A DNA stretch of 64,000 nucleotides from Kingdonia uniflora (GCA_014058105.1 JACGCM010000440.1:1612001-1676000); one strand, 5' to 3'. Numbered from the stretch's first letter, positions 41,952-53,857 are shown. Numbers and translations are program-made. The notes: generated by a model not told the origin, from the sequence alone.

Positions 41952-44540
41952 TATAAGTGTGAGGAGAGTAGTTATTGTACAGTTTACTGTATAAATCAAA
42001 GAGTATAGAGAGAAGAGAACGTATGCCATTTTAAACTTGGAGGTGGTTGCTACATTTGTTGGTTTGATCTTGCTGAGTCGAGGATAGTACTGTTAATCGC
42101 CGGTAAGTCATTTGATCTCTGCCCACCTTACTTTGTTATTTTTATTTTTTTAGGGTGCAGGACATTCTGCGTTTGAGGTTTAGGTGTTATTTTCGAGGGT
42201 AAGGAGACTTGGTGGATCTGGGTTTTGACCCATTCTGGGGTTGGAGGTGGTTTGGAGGACGTATAGGGTTTGAGATCGAAGTTTTGATAAATTTCTAGAG
42301 GGGCTAGACAGGATAGGGTGTGTGAACATGGAATTGTCGAGTTTATCAATCTAATTGCGTTCCTCTTCTTCCGTAGGCTAAAATACATAACCGTCAAGCT
42401 TCGAGATGGAGACTGATAGATGAGGAGGTCGAAGAATTCGAAGGTTGTATTTTTGGTCGAGCCCCAATGGATGAGGGTAGTGATGTAGAAGTGTTTGATG
42501 TTGGAATCGAGGCTCTATTGTCTATGGTTCTGCCAGCTGAGGAGGTTCTGGTTTCGAGACGTCGAAGGAAGATAGTGACCGAAGATAGTGATGAAGAAGA
42601 AACAGTATGGGGGGAGGGGGGTAATGTAGGGCCTTTGGGTGGTGGAGAGGGAGATAAGGTACAGAATGAAGATAGTGGGGATTCGACTGTGTCAGATAGG
42701 GTCGAAGGTGCCGTTTCAGCTAAAGATAGGATTAGATAAGAACGGTTTGCCACCAAATTAGAACTCTCGAAGGTGGGGGTGTATCTGAGTATTGCGGGGG
42801 TAGGGTTGACCTTCAAGTCGGACCTTGGGGAAGGGAGTTTGGCTTATAGAGGCCAAATTTGATTGGGACTAGAGCTTCCTCTCTGAAGACTGGTGAAAGA
42901 AGTGTTGAATTTCTGGGGGGTAGCTCCAGTGCAAATGAACGGTAATTTTTATAAGATGATGAGGGTTGTTGAGGGGATGAATGTAAAACTGGCTAGTGAA
43001 GGTCGAAGTTTGATTAAGTGGTTTAAGATTATCATCTTTTACTCGAGGAAGGCTAGTCAGAACCCGAGGACCTATCACATCCAATGTCACCCAGAGAAAC
43101 CTTAGTTCTTTGATCTGTGCTCGACAGGCCGGGGTGGAATAAAGATTTACTGATAGTAAGGGGTAACTATGAGTATGTAGATAAAGATGACCCATATAAA
43201 TTATATCATAGGTTATATAACGAAAGTAATTTTATTGTCGAAGGGCTGATGTTGATGTGTATCTGAAATAAGTAATAACTATGTTCTTATTTTAATCTGC
43301 AGGTCGGAAGAGTTCGTCTTGGGATTATCCAGAAAATTATATTAATACTCTGCTCGAAGCTAGTGAGGACTGGGTAAATTATGTGTTTGACAGTCTCAAA
43401 ATCAAAAGGCAAAGGATGAAGAAGGCGGATTCCCTGATTCGAGACGTACCCGCTACGCCGAAGCCACCAAAGAGAAAAAGAGGTGAAGGTATTTCAAAGG
43501 GGCAAAAAGAGATGGGAGGGGAAGAATTGCCAAGGAACTACCAGTTTGTGCCGAGATCGCGTAGGGGATCGAAGCAAGCAGCGATAGTGTCCAAAGTGGC
43601 AGGAGATGCGTCGAAGTTGAGGCCGAGGCTGGTAGAAACTAAAACTGAGAAGGGGAAGGACCAGTTAGCCCCCGAATCCCCGAAGGTACAGGAATCGAAG
43701 GATGGCCAACGCAAGCGGCGTAAAGTGCTGGGGGAGGATGATACACTGGAGGAAGCTGAAGAGATATCAGAGGTTGAACGACTGGAGCAGGCTGTGGCAA
43801 AGAAGGCTTCGATGGTTGAGCTTTGGGAAGATGATCCAGACGAGGCTTCGAAGGAAATAAAGAAGTACATGTTTTAGGTAACTATATGCGGCTTTCTATT
43901 GTGGTACTTTGAGATTTCCTAAAAATTCTTCGAGTTTTGAGTTGCACTGATTTCTTAAATATTTTAGCAGACGGATGTTTGGGTATAAACTTGCAGCAAG
44001 GCAATGAAGTGAGCAAAGGTTAAATTAAAATAAACAATGGGAAATCTGAATCTTTCTTGTGGGAAAGAGGCATCACTGGTGTCTAAAGTCAGGAAGTTGA
44101 AGAAAGATTTGGGGGTGCTTACCGACTCTTATGACTAGAGGCTCGAGCTGCAGAGGTCGAGGCTGGAGCGAGAGTGGTCTGCAAAGCTTGTGGCATGTGA
44201 GAGAGAGAAAGCGGAAAAGAAGGTGAATTTCCAGTGGCAGTATAGTGGCAAATGCAAGGTGAATGTTAAGTTGAAAAGCTTTATAGATGATAAGAGGTAT
44301 GACCCCGAGATATTGAAACCTTATCTTGTGTCTTCAGAACTTGTTGAAGGGGATGATTTGTAGATGAAGGGAGGAGAGGCAAACATTGTTGAAGAAGCAG
44401 TTAGAAGTACTGGGGGTGGTGCAGGTACTTCTCTTGTTGGAGCGCCCATTGGTAGAACTGTTGATGGTTTGGTCGTCGAAGGTTCAAATGAAGTTGTTGG
44501 GGGATCTGTGGGGCACGAAGGCGTAAACGCGCCGATATGA
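41952..44540 (+). pseudogene. Antisense accessory gene 3 of element C (multi-exon)
   Basis: TATA-like TATAAGTG (41952-41959), a leader, a GT-AG intron (42103-42376), then a long exon. That exon has FGRAPMDEGSDVEVFDVGIE, a basic-acidic RRRRKIVTEDSDEEE, and the block VLNFWGVAPVQMNGNFYKMM leading to FFDLCSTGRGGIKIY. A second 3' splice site ends near 43302 (TTAATCTGCAG). The next open stretch (43383-43877) is rich in K, R and E (PKPPKRKRGEG, RKRRKVLGEDD), like a nuclear localisation signal. The last part has a coiled coil (KLVACEREKAEKKVNFQWQY) and ends API at TGA 44538-44540. The middle block resembles the putative plant transposon protein found antisense in other Tat elements. Several stops. 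Confidence 0.6.
42103..42376 (+). other. Intron in antisense gene 3 of element C
   Basis: GTAAGTC to CTTCCGTAG, 274 bases. Orthologous to 8819-9100 in element B (282 bases). Conserved splice sites argue that the antisense unit was transcribed and spliced. Confidence 0.6.
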
Positions 44541-44939
44541 GGTATACAAGGTTAGGGTTACATGTCTTCTTCTGTTGATTATAATACTGAGTTGTAATAT
44601 GTTGAACGATGTTGTTGTTCTCTGTTGGTCCCTAAACTTGGTAGATCTTTTGTGTTTTTGTTATCTGTTGAACTTTTGAAGTTGATGCTGAACATATTAA
44701 TGTATATTTCCTGAACATACTGATTATGAACTTTTGATTTGATATCTGAGTTGCTGATGGATAATATGTTGAATGTTCTCTGCATTTGATAGAATTATAG
44801 ATAGTATTTTCTTATACTATTGCGGTTTGAATGACTGTAGTGTGATCGAACTCTGAAGAGTGTCGAAGATGTTTTAATTAAACTCAGTATGTATGTACTA
44901 TTTCTATCGAATAACTGTAGAGTGATCGAACCCTGAATG

Positions 44940-45620
44940 ATCTGTTGGACATCGAAGGCCGAAGCCACAGTGATGTTGAAATTTTGAAAAATTTCTAGAT
45001 CGCCTCTGATTATCAGTCGGGCCGAGGGGACGTGATACCTAGAGGAAACCCAAAAATTTAATGGATTTTGAAGGCCTAAGCTACAGCGAAGCAATATCTG
45101 ATCGCCTTCAATGCATTCTCGATGGTCCGGTCTTTCATCCATTCATGCCCCTCGAGTTTGCTCGAATGTTGGAAACTTGAGGAATTTAAGGTCGCCCCCA
45201 AGTATCAGTCGGGGCGAGGGTGGACATGATACCAGGGGTAAACCAAGAAAAGGCCTGGACTTCGACGATTTCAGAGCATGGACGAAGTATATCTGATCAC
45301 CCCCAATAAATCCTCGAGGGTCCGGTCTTTTGACCATCCTTGCCCCTCGAGTTTGCTCAAATTTGGAGACTTGAGAAATTCAAGGTCACCCTCAAGTATT
45401 AGTCGGGGTGAGGGTAGACATGATATACAGGGTAAACAAAGAAAAGGACTGAACTTCGAAGGCCTTGGCCACAATGAAACAATATCTGGTCGCCCCCAAT
45501 GCATCCCCGAGGGTCTGGTCTTTCGACCATTCTTGCCACTCGAGTTTTCTCGAAGTTGGGAGCTTGAAAAATCCTGAGATTACCCTAAAGTATCAGTCGG
45601 GTCGAAGGTTGACATGATAC
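44940..45620 (-). repeat. 193-bp tandem array of element C
   Basis: Marker TATCAGTCGG at 45011, 45203, 45397 (TATTAG) and 45591: spacing 192, 194, 194. Units match those of element B one by one, including the GGACGTGATACCTAGAGGAA variant in the first. It lies between the ends of antisense gene 3 and pol. Confidence 0.9.
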
Positions 45621-45699
45621 CTGAGTTAAATCAAGAAATTCAAAATGAAACAGGAGACAAAGTAAGTGTTGAAAAACTTGTTTATTAAATGTTCTGGAT

Positions 45700-47171
45700 T
45701 ACATCAGTTCTACATGGTTGGAGATATGGCCTATTATAGGAGACCAACTACATTGTATTTCAGGGGTTTGGTAGAGGCTCTTCGTCTTCCGTCATTAAGT
45801 AATAAGAACCCTTATCTATTTTATCGTAGACGACATATGGTCATTCCCAAGATTTGGCTAACTTGCCGGTATTTCGAGGTTTCAAAGATTGATTGACACG
45901 TCGAAGTACTAGATCTCCAATGTTAAAACTCCATGGTTGAACTTTTTTGTTGTAGGATTTCTAAAGTGATGTGTGGTACCGGCCAAGGTTGGAGATAGCT
46001 CGATCTCTAGTTTTATCGATCCATAACATGTTGCATGCAAGTTTGAACTCATTATCTTCGTCTGGGAGGTTAGGTTCTCGAGTGGGTTCGTCGAATTGAG
46101 TTGGTAATACAACTTTTGTTCCAAATGTTAGGAGGAAGGGGGTGCATCCTATAGATTTCCTTGGGGTTGTACGATAGGCCCAGAGGACATGTTGTAACTC
46201 TTGAACCCATCGTCCTTTCTTTGCATCGACTCTCTTCTTAAGACCATCGACAATGGTTTTGTTGATTGCTTCGACTTGACTGTTGCCCTGGGGATATTAA
46301 GGTGTGGAGGGTGAAAAGATGATGTTATGTTTTTTAAGGAAGTTTTTGACTTTGCTACCAACGAATTCGGGGCCATTGTCGCATCGAATCATGTGGGGAC
46401 AGCCGAAGCGAGTGATGATGTTTTCCCATAAAAAATTGGCAACTTCCTATTCTCTTGTTCGGCATAGAGGTACAGCTTTGACCCATTTGGTAAAGTAATC
46501 GGTTACGACGAGGATGCTTTCTCTGCTACCTGAGGCTTTTAGGAAAGGTCCAATGAGATCGAGGCCCATCATTTGAATGGCCAGGAAACTTGACTGAAAT
46601 GGAGGTCTTGAGAGGGGCAATGGATATCAAGGGTCTGACGTTGGCATTTATCACAATGTTTTGTATATTTTGAAGTTTGTTTTTTCATATTGGGCCAAAA
46701 TAATCCTTGGGTGACAGCTCGAAGGGCTATAGAATGACCAGTGGTGTGAGTACCGCAGGTTCCTTCGTAGAGTTCGGCTAAGGTTTGAGAGGCTTCGGCC
46801 TGGGATATGCATCGAAGGAGAACGCCATTTGGGGATTTTCGATGTAGTTGGTTTTTATAGATAGTATATTTGCGACAGTTTTCAAGCATAGTCCGTTTGG
46901 CGTTGGCATCATCTGGGAGGATGGCATTGTCGAGGTAATGAAGAAATGGTGTTCGCCAATCGTCTGGATCGTGACTCTCGCCCCCAGTATTGATGGTATT
47001 GATTTCCATCTGGTCGATACTTGGGCGTTCGAGTACTTCGATATGGAAGGTCCGAGATTCTGATTGTCCGAGCATAGTTGCTATGTAGGCGAGGGCATCT
47101 GCATGTCTATTTTCTCCTCGAGGGTTATGGGTGATTGTGGATTTTTTGGGGAACCGGTCCATGCATTTCAC
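45700..47171 (-). pseudogene. Integrase of element C
   Basis: A 200-residue open stretch begins the region: NPRGENRHADALAYIATMLG, LERPSIDQMEINTINTGGES, then the zinc region ELYEGTCGTHTTGHS with CDKCQR. The catalytic core (GLDLIGPF near 46.55 kb, CDNGPEF-like near 46.37 kb, VKSKQSTKP near 46.26 kb) is split over frames. A minus-strand AATAAA (45.68 kb) follows the end. Confidence 0.85.
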
Positions 47172-47230
47172 ACAAAAAGAGCGTAGTCAGACATGCGACC
47201 GTTAGCTTAGTTTTCTCCTGTGTAATGTCT

Positions 47231-48150
47231 TTAAACAAGTTGGGAATCTGTAAAGACTGCAAGTTTCGGAATGCCGAGGTCGAGTGCAAGGTCGAGGCCG
47301 TGGATCAAGGCTTCATACTCTGCTTCGTTATTGGAACATTCGAAGGCAAGTTTAGCAGCTTTTTCTATGCAGTCATTAGTGGGTATTACCAAGACAATAC
47401 CAATTCCTGAGCCATTAGGTCCTGCTGATCCATCTGTGAATAACCGCCAGCCAGGGAGAGGGTCCCAGAGATCTACTATTTCGGGTTGATCTTCTGATAA
47501 GTCATCTTCGTGTTCTTCCCAATTGACATCTTCGACCGGGAAGTCAGCTAGAAAGTCTGCTACTGCTTTGCCTTTTTGGGATATTTGCTTCTCAAAGGTA
47601 ATGCCGTGTTCGCCATGGTATACGGACCACTGTTGCACTCGTCTGGATTTTTCTTTTTGCTAAGTACTTCTCGAAGGGGATAACTGGTAATAACACGGAT
47701 GGGATGAGCTTGAAAATATGGTTTGAGCTTATGGGCAGAATAGACGAGTGTGAGGAGCAAACGCTCAAGTTTTAAATATCGAGTTTTTGCGGGGGTTAGG
47801 GTTTTGCTGATGAAATATATAGGTTTTTTGATATTGGATTCAAGTCGAATGAGCACAGAGTTGAGAGTGGTTTATGTGGCAGTAAGGTATAAAGAGAGTG
47901 CTTCTCCTTCGATAGGTGTGCTGATGATCGGTGGACGGCCAAGATAAGTTTAGAGTTCGAGGAAGGCTTATTCGTACTCAGGGGTCCAGTCAATCTCAGG
48001 ATTGTTTTTCTTTTTTGCTTTGTGGATGCCCTGATCGCGTAAGAGGAAAAAGAACCAAGCACATCGATCTAAGGATTTTGAAATAAAATGATTGAGGGCT
48101 ACTATCCTGCCCACCACTTTTTGGACGTCTTTCCTGGTTTGGGTCGAAGG
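47231..48150 (-). pseudogene. RNase H and second RNase H of element C
   Basis: First domain: IKKPIYFISKTLTPAKTRYL, LERLLLTLVYSAHKLKPYFQ. Second domain, in a 135-residue open stretch: PGWRLFTDGSAGPNGSGIGI (D), FECSNNEAEYEALIHGLDLA (E) and KLAVFTDSQLV (D), all three acidic residues present. The link between them has KGKAVADFLADFPVEDVNWE. The double RNase H places the family in the Tat lineage. Confidence 0.85.
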
Positions 48151-48900
48151 CATGTCTATGAGGGCTTAAATGTGGGTGGGGTCAATCCCTATCCCGCGTT
48201 TACTGATAAGGTGACCCCAAAATTTTTTGGATGACACGCCAAATTGGCCCTTGTCTGGGTTGAGTTTCATATAATACGTGCAAAGTATTGAGAAGATGTC
48301 TGAGAGATCTTGGATATGGATATTTTTCTGAAGGCACTTACATAACATGTCATCGATATAGACTTCGACGGACTTTCTAAGCAAAGGTTTGAACATGGTT
48401 GTGACAAGATGTTGGTAGGTGGCTCCGACATTTTTAAGGCCAAATGGCTTAACATTGAAATAGTAAAAGCCTTGTTCAGTTATAAATGAAGTTTTAAGTT
48501 GATCTTCAGGGAAGAAGGGTACCTGATTATAACTCGAAGCCGCGTCCATCATGGATAGGTGCTCATGTCCAGCAGTTGCATCGAGGAGTACTGAGATAGT
48601 TGGGAGGGGGAAACTGTCTTTTGGTGTGTACTTGTTGAGGTCTGTGAAGTCGACGCAGATTCGGATCTTGCCATTCTTATTAGGAACTGTAGCAATGTTT
48701 GATATCCAGTCTGTGTACTTCACTTCTCTTATAAAGCCTGCGGCTATGAGCTTGTCATCATCAAGGTTCACGGATTCTCGAAGTCGTGGTGCCAGGGTAC
48801 GCTTCTTTTGTTTTAGTACTGAGGAATAGGGGATGAGATCGAGGCGATGGCAGGCCAGGTTGGGGTCGACTCCAGGAATCTCTTAAAATGTTCAGGCGAA
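48150..48900 (-). pseudogene. Reverse transcriptase of element C
   Basis: 201 open codons (48166-48771): LIAAGFIREVKYTDWISNIA, PNKNGKIRICVDFTDLNKYT, FPLPTISVLLDATAGHEHLS, then VEVYIDDMLCKCLQKN (YIDD intact) and MKLNPDKGQFGVSSKKFWGH. This is the best-preserved polymerase stretch in the window. The start of the domain and the gag-pol junction are broken. Confidence 0.9.
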
Positions 48901-49149
48901 GAAGTCTTTGTTTGCTCGAAGGAACTCAGAAAGCTCAAGGCGCTCTGACTCATTGAGGAAGGTTCCGATAAATGTACCCCAACCAAGACCGTCGAGTTTG
49001 ATATAAACAGTGGGTTCGATGGATGAAGTGGTATCTGTCAAAGTTGAAGGGATAGAAAGATGCCATGATTGCTATGGACGGCTAACAAGTTTTGGGGTTT
49101 GGTCGATCTCTGGGTGCTCGCATGTGCGAGCAAGGCATCGAGAGCCTTT

Positions 49150-49720
49150 CAAATTCTAAGTACCTTCATGATTGCTGAATCGAAGGGTCTGATGGTAGGT
49201 CGAAGGTATAGCTCGCATGGTCTGAAGCCATCCTTGTCCGAGTATACTGAGGTATTCGGACTTCTTGTCAATGACGATAAAGTTGGTTTGAAGGGTAATG
49301 GGGCCTGTAGTGATAGGTAGGCTGATAGGGCCAACAACAACTTCTCTTCATCCATTGAAACCATTTAGTTTGATTTTGGTAGCGGTTATGAGGTTTATTT
49401 TCTTTATGGTTTGGATTGTTTAGAGAAAGAGGACATCAGCTGTGCTCCCAGTATCTACGAGCATTGTATGGAGGACGAGGTTCTTAATCTTAATCATGAT
49501 GACTAATGGATCGGAATGGGGGAAATAAACATGTGAAGTGTCACAGTCGATGAAAGAAATAACTTCGAGTCGAGGGTAATAGCTTGATTCTGGCAGAAGG
49601 GTAGAAAATTTCTCCTGATTGGTAAGCTTGTAACATTCTTCGATGCGCTTTCGTTTACTATTAGAATGTCCACTGCCTATGTTGTTGACTTCGATAAACT
49701 TGACTCTATTGATGTGCACC
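49150..49720 (-). pseudogene. Aspartic protease of element C
   Basis: KFSTLLPESSYYPRLEVISF, then HTMLVDTGSTADVLFL with an intact DTG. A stop follows immediately and the rest is in other frames down to about 49.15 kb. Confidence 0.82.
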
Positions 49721-51363
49721 TCGGCTGGGTCAGTAGTAGGGGTGGATAGAGATTTAAGGTAGGACCCATCGAGGTAGCTTTGAAGATCAGTAATGCATTA
49801 ATGCAAACGTCTTGCTCTGAAGATAAGCTTAAGAGAGCGCTGAAGGGCAAAGCATTTATTGGTATGGTGACAGTTGTACTTATGGTTGGCGCAGTAAGAT
49901 TCGCATAGTCTGACTTCGATAGGGAAAGGGATGCGCCAAATGGGGTCTGCCTGTATGTGTGGTAGATGGGTGCTGAGGGGGGCATTGAGTGTAGGCAAAC
50001 CAGGCCTTGGTCGCTTCTTGCGTGCTTCGATACTGTTATCAATTTTGGGGCGTTTGTGGCTCTCAGTCTCCTGTGAGACAGGAGCGATCAGGGGTGTGGG
50101 ATCATAGTGGGGGTGTTGTCGAGGTTTATTGAAGTTTGTTGTTTGCGAAGGCTGGCTTTATTTGCGGGACTCTTGAAGGCGCTCGAGATCGATATAGCCA
50201 TTGACCTTCGAGAGCATCTCTTCGAGTGTTTTTGGTTTGTGGAGAACTAGGTGCTCTTTTACTCGGCTATGGTCGGGCAGGGCATTCGAATATGCCAAAA
50301 TAACATTCAAGCAGTCAAGATTTTCTATTTTCCAGGATTCGTCGAGGAATCTCCTGGTGAAGGCTTCGAGGGTCTTACTGCCGGATTTTCTGAAATTGAA
50401 TAGAGCATCGACTCTGACCTATCTGTCTTTGCTGAAGGTAAACTAGGCAATGAAAAGTTGTGATAGTTGCTCGAAGCTTCATATCGAGCCATTGGGGAGG
50501 TTGTGGTTCCATCGAAGAGGGTTGTCAGTAAGGCTCGTAGGGAAAAGATGATATAACAGGCAGTCTGCCGTATATTAGAGGCTTAGGGAATTTTGGAATT
50601 TAAGGATATGGGATTTAGGGTCTGTGTTACGATATTTGTTGAGTTTGGGAGCACGAAACTTGGAGGGTATTTTGATAGCCAAAAGTTTGGGGCAGATCGG
50701 GTTATTGAGGAAGCTCCAGGAGTTTGTGGCTGAGCTCGTGCTAATGCGAATGACGGGTTGTATTTTGTGGTCAAAGTCCTCCTGTGTAACATATGCAGGA
50801 TGTGGGGGAGATTGATGAATTCAACGATTGTCTGGTCGAGTGTGTGGTATAAAATAAGCAGTGCGTTCGCCGAGCCGTTCCTGAGCAGGACGACGTCTGG
50901 GGTGTCTAGAGGAGTAAAAGGTTAAGTCAAAAGAGCCTTTTGTGGGGTAAATCCAGAGGTGAATGGAGCCGGTTAGGGGAATAATTCGGGGAAAACTTTT
51001 AGCACCGGTGTGAACGGGGGGTATCTCGAGGTTTGGTGAAGGTCCTAGGCGGGCGCGAGTAGAGACGCGCGATGGGTCTGGTAACTGGGATGGGCAAGCA
51101 GGTTCTAAGGGCTGTAATCTCTGTAGCTCATGGACGGGGTTGCGCCGTTCATCGATAGCTCTGTTCTGCCTATTTTCATCATCCAAGCGGTGATTCCGCT
51201 CAGTTTCCAATGCCAAGTTGTGACTTTCACGCTCCTAGTTTAGATGTTTCTAGTGGTGCTCCTCTGTATGAGTGACTTGTTGGGATAATAAGGCTATTTG
51301 GGCAGCTACTCCGTCAATGGAGTTACCTGCCTGGGTTGAGTTGGAATGGCATGTGGGTGCTAT
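49720..51363 (-). pseudogene. Gag of element C
   Basis: The frame corresponding to element B starts at 51361-51363, but the codon is ATA where B has ATG, so the start is lost. It shows QIALLSQQVTHTEEHH, NLALETERNHRLDDENRQNR, GSIHLWIYPTKGSFDL, the capsid core (DNPLRWNHNLPNGSI, VRVDALFNFRKSGSKTLEAF), and CANHKYNCHHTNKC. Stops in the capsid core. Confidence 0.8.
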
Positions 51364-51430
51364 TGGAGATAATCAGTTGAGATGGAAATCAAAAAGAGAG
51401 GAGAAAAAATGAAGGGAGATTGGTGGTGTG

Positions 51431-51449
51431 GGAAGCACAGACAACGCCA
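51431..51449 (-). other. Primer-binding site of element C
   Basis: Minus-strand TGGCGTTGTCTGTGCTTCC; TGGCGCCGTCTG in B has become TGGCGTTGTCTG, two C-to-T type changes. Confidence 0.8.
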
Positions 51450-51451
51450 AT

Positions 51452-52166
51452 TGTAGGGACCTAACTTCGTTCAGAGACGAAGTTGGCTCTTGCAACGTAG
51501 AATCAATCTTTAATCAAAGGGGTACAAGTAATTTGTCTAAAGTAAAGATTAGCTACAGGCAAACACTTGCGTAGAGGCCCAAATGTGACACTCTACAACC
51601 TCTGATGAGGTTTTTTAAGATAGATTGTTCTACTGAAGAGTAAATGGTCGGTCCGATTATAATGCATATTGGGTGGTCGAAGGTAAAATGCAAAGGTCCG
51701 GAGATGATTCTTCTAACCCCTTCTTGGTTTCCCCTCTTCTCTATTTATAGAGATACAGGGAGCTGAATCACCAAGTATGGGTCAGGATTACATGATTACT
51801 GTCAGGAAATCCCGGCGAGTTATAGGCGCTGGTCATGTCGGTACTGTCACTGCAACATTTATCGGTGATGTCTCTGAACGACGCGGTGGTTGAACTTATC
51901 ACTGTAGCCGCACGGGCCAATCAATGCGCCGTCTTATCTGATGAGGTGGTTGTCTGTCTTATCTTGCTTCGATCGTGTGTTCGTAAGGTTAAAGGATTTC
52001 TGCTGTAGTATGTTAATCCTTCCCCAAAGCTTTATCTAATGCCAAAGCTTCGTCTTCGGAGGATCTATGGGGAGTCTATTTTAGAGATTGAGTGGGCTTC
52101 GATACATTCGAGTGGGCTATGATTGGGCTTTAACTGCCTGTCGAAGGCTACGAGTAGGCTACTACA
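51452..52166 (-). mobile_element. 5' LTR of element C
   Basis: Direct repeat of 38982-39697. Minus-strand TATA box at 51742-51749. Confidence 0.92.
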
Positions 52167-52640
52167 CATATATTACACTGGATATAATACATATTCCCCA
52201 ATTAGTACTTACTTCTGACAGTGCTGCAAAGTTTATTGAGTCCATTCGAGTGATACATGAAGAGGTTTGACGATATTTAGCAAATGTTTATGCAGGAGTA
52301 AAGGAGAAGGTGGATCGGCATAGGCGAGAGGGTACCGTTTCACCTAGAGACATGGTTATACTTTATATAGAGAGGAGACATCGCACGAAAGTGGTGTCTA
52401 AACTTCTCTTGCGTAAATCAGGACCGTATTGCATCATTCGGCGCTATAGAGAAAATGCTTACGAGCTTGAGATTCTGGAGCGCACTCTAATGTTGTCAAT
52501 GTCAAGCTTTTGACACAATATTATGGTGACATTCCATCACACCCAGACGTTGCGATGACTAACAAGATTGATGAAATATTGGACAGCCGTTTAGACACAG
52601 CTGGACATGTTGAGTTTTAAATACGATGGGTTGGTCATAC
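52167..52640 (+). pseudogene. Integrase C-terminal part of element D
   Basis: Resumes after element C with SAAKFIESIRVIHEEV, then VYAGVKEKVDRHRREGTVSP, then VVSKLLLRKSGPYCIIRRYR and ENAYELEIL. This is the GPY/F-type module downstream of the integrase core. One stop near 52.27 kb. Confidence 0.78.
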
Positions 52641-52915
52641 TTAGAAGGATGATTCATTGATTTCAGGGGAGTCATTACCACGGATAGATTCAATATTTTA
52701 CGATGATTATTTACGACTACGAAATTTGGGGTCGAATTCTTCTTAGAATGGTAGAGTTGATAGATCATGTCTAGTGGGTTGTCTACCCACGAGGCCTCGT
52801 ACCTTCTACTTTATCTTTATATTGATATTAAGGGCTCTTTTGTTTTAAGTTCTCCTATTTTTGGATGTTTTCAATTTGGGGTTTCATATCGAATAAGATT
52901 TAAGACGGAATTAGA
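52641..52915. other. Unassigned tail after element D
   Basis: No clear LTR or coding signal; may be the 3' untranslated part of element D. Confidence 0.35.
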
Positions 52916-52918
52916 TTA

Positions 52919-53351
52919 GAGCACCCACAATAGCTAGGTGAAGGATGACGTGGAGGGTGGATTCCCATCCTTCACCCTTATTTGGGCAAATCCACCCCAC
53001 AGCAGTTGGAGGGTAGATTTTCATCAATCCACCCCAAATCCACAACAGTTGAGCCCAAAATCAAGGTGGATTTTACCCAACGTAATTCTGAACTGCGTGG
53101 AACAATAAAAAAAACCTAAGATCTGGCCACGTGTCTCTATCTGGAGCGTCCATTACCCAACACAGTTTGAACTGCGCGGCATCAATCCAAAAAAAATCTA
53201 CCCAGAGGGTGGAGAATCCACCCTCAAGGTGGAAATTAGGTGGACACGTGGACAATTGACCTAACTGCTGGGAGGTGTATTTGGGGTTTAGAGGGTGGAT
53301 TGAGAAATACCTCTCGCAATGTCACAATTCACCTAGCTGCTCCAGGTGCTC
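52919..53351. mobile_element. Possible nested MITE or duplicated left end
   Basis: A second inverted end, GAGCACCTGGAGCAGCTAGG read from 53351 leftwards, is followed by TTA (53352-53354). With the left end at 52919 it would delimit a 433-base MITE with TTA duplications. This end looks like the left terminus and not like the right one, so a fold-back duplication of the left end is also possible. Confidence 0.5.
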
Positions 53352-53629
53352 TTAGGTGACTACGCCTACGTGGCATTACAATATCTACCTTGGGGGTGGA
53401 TTCTCCACCCTTTTGGTTGATTTTTGGTGGATTGAAGCCGCGCGATTCTGAACTGCGCTTAGGAAGCGAGCCAATGAGAGAATGACACTTGTCAACCTTT
53501 AAGAGGCCCTATTGCCACGCAGTTCTGAACTACGCGTAAATATGACGGCTAAGATGGAGACACGCAGACGGCTGAGATTTGAGAATGTGTGCAATGGCTA
53601 GTTCTTGTCGCGTCGTTCAGAACTGCACG
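53080..53629. repeat. Left-side subterminal motifs of the PIF/Harbinger element
   Basis: Five copies of a CGCGNAGTTCTGAACTGCGC-like sequence: 53080-53098, 53161-53177, 53440-53458, 53517-53535 and 53610-53629. A sixth lies near the right end at 59284-59302. Same class as the five in the MITE. Confidence 0.75.
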
Positions 53630-53740
53630 GCAAGAGCCTGTAAGTCATAGGCATGAAATGTTCACAAGGTTCCCCCTCCATACTTGGTTTTTCCCTAATC
53701 AAAATTCTTCAACAAGAAACTCAACGGCTATAAACGGCTA

Positions 53741-53776
53741 GTTTTTTTCATCTATAAAACTCATTCATCTTCTACT
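53741..53776 (+). promoter_or_regulatory. Promoter of the transposase gene
   Basis: TAGTTTTTTTCATCTATAAA followed by TCATTCATCTTCTAC; TATA at 53753-53759, about 105 bases before the ATG at 53858. The inverted partner is at 57024-57069. Confidence 0.6.
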
Positions 53777-53857
53777 CTCTTACTCTTTTACACTTAACTC
53801 ATTCCTCTTAAATCTTAAAACTCAACTTTATTATGTTGTTATCAATTTTACCAAATT

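Larger units (their letters stand above)
38982..52166 (-). mobile_element. Element C: Tat-type gypsy element with full accessory region
   Basis: 13,185 bases, minus strand, same family as A and B, inserted in the integrase of element D. LTRs of 716 and 715 bases. It has the most complete 3' internal region of the three: accessory ORF 1 with one stop, an intact ORF 2, and a long gene 3. Pol is broken in several places. Confidence 0.92.
36400..52640 (+). mobile_element. Element D: chromovirus-like gypsy pol, interrupted by element C
   Basis: Plus-strand gypsy remnant in two parts (about 36.4-38.98 kb and 52.17-52.64 kb) separated by element C. Protease, reverse transcriptase, RNase H and integrase occur in the usual order. 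The sequence blocks resemble non-Tat plant gypsy elements (TDNLISE protease, HVARLFF integrase). I found no LTRs, so the boundaries are those of visible coding homology. Confidence 0.75.

Noticed and set aside
42394..42816. 140-codon serine/proline-rich minus-strand frame
   Set aside because: Mirror of the acidic exon of antisense gene 3; low-complexity codons give a mirror frame. The plus-strand frame is the one shared with element B.
43538..43870. 110-codon serine-rich minus-strand frame
   Set aside because: Shadow of the 164-codon K/R/E-rich plus-strand exon of gene 3.
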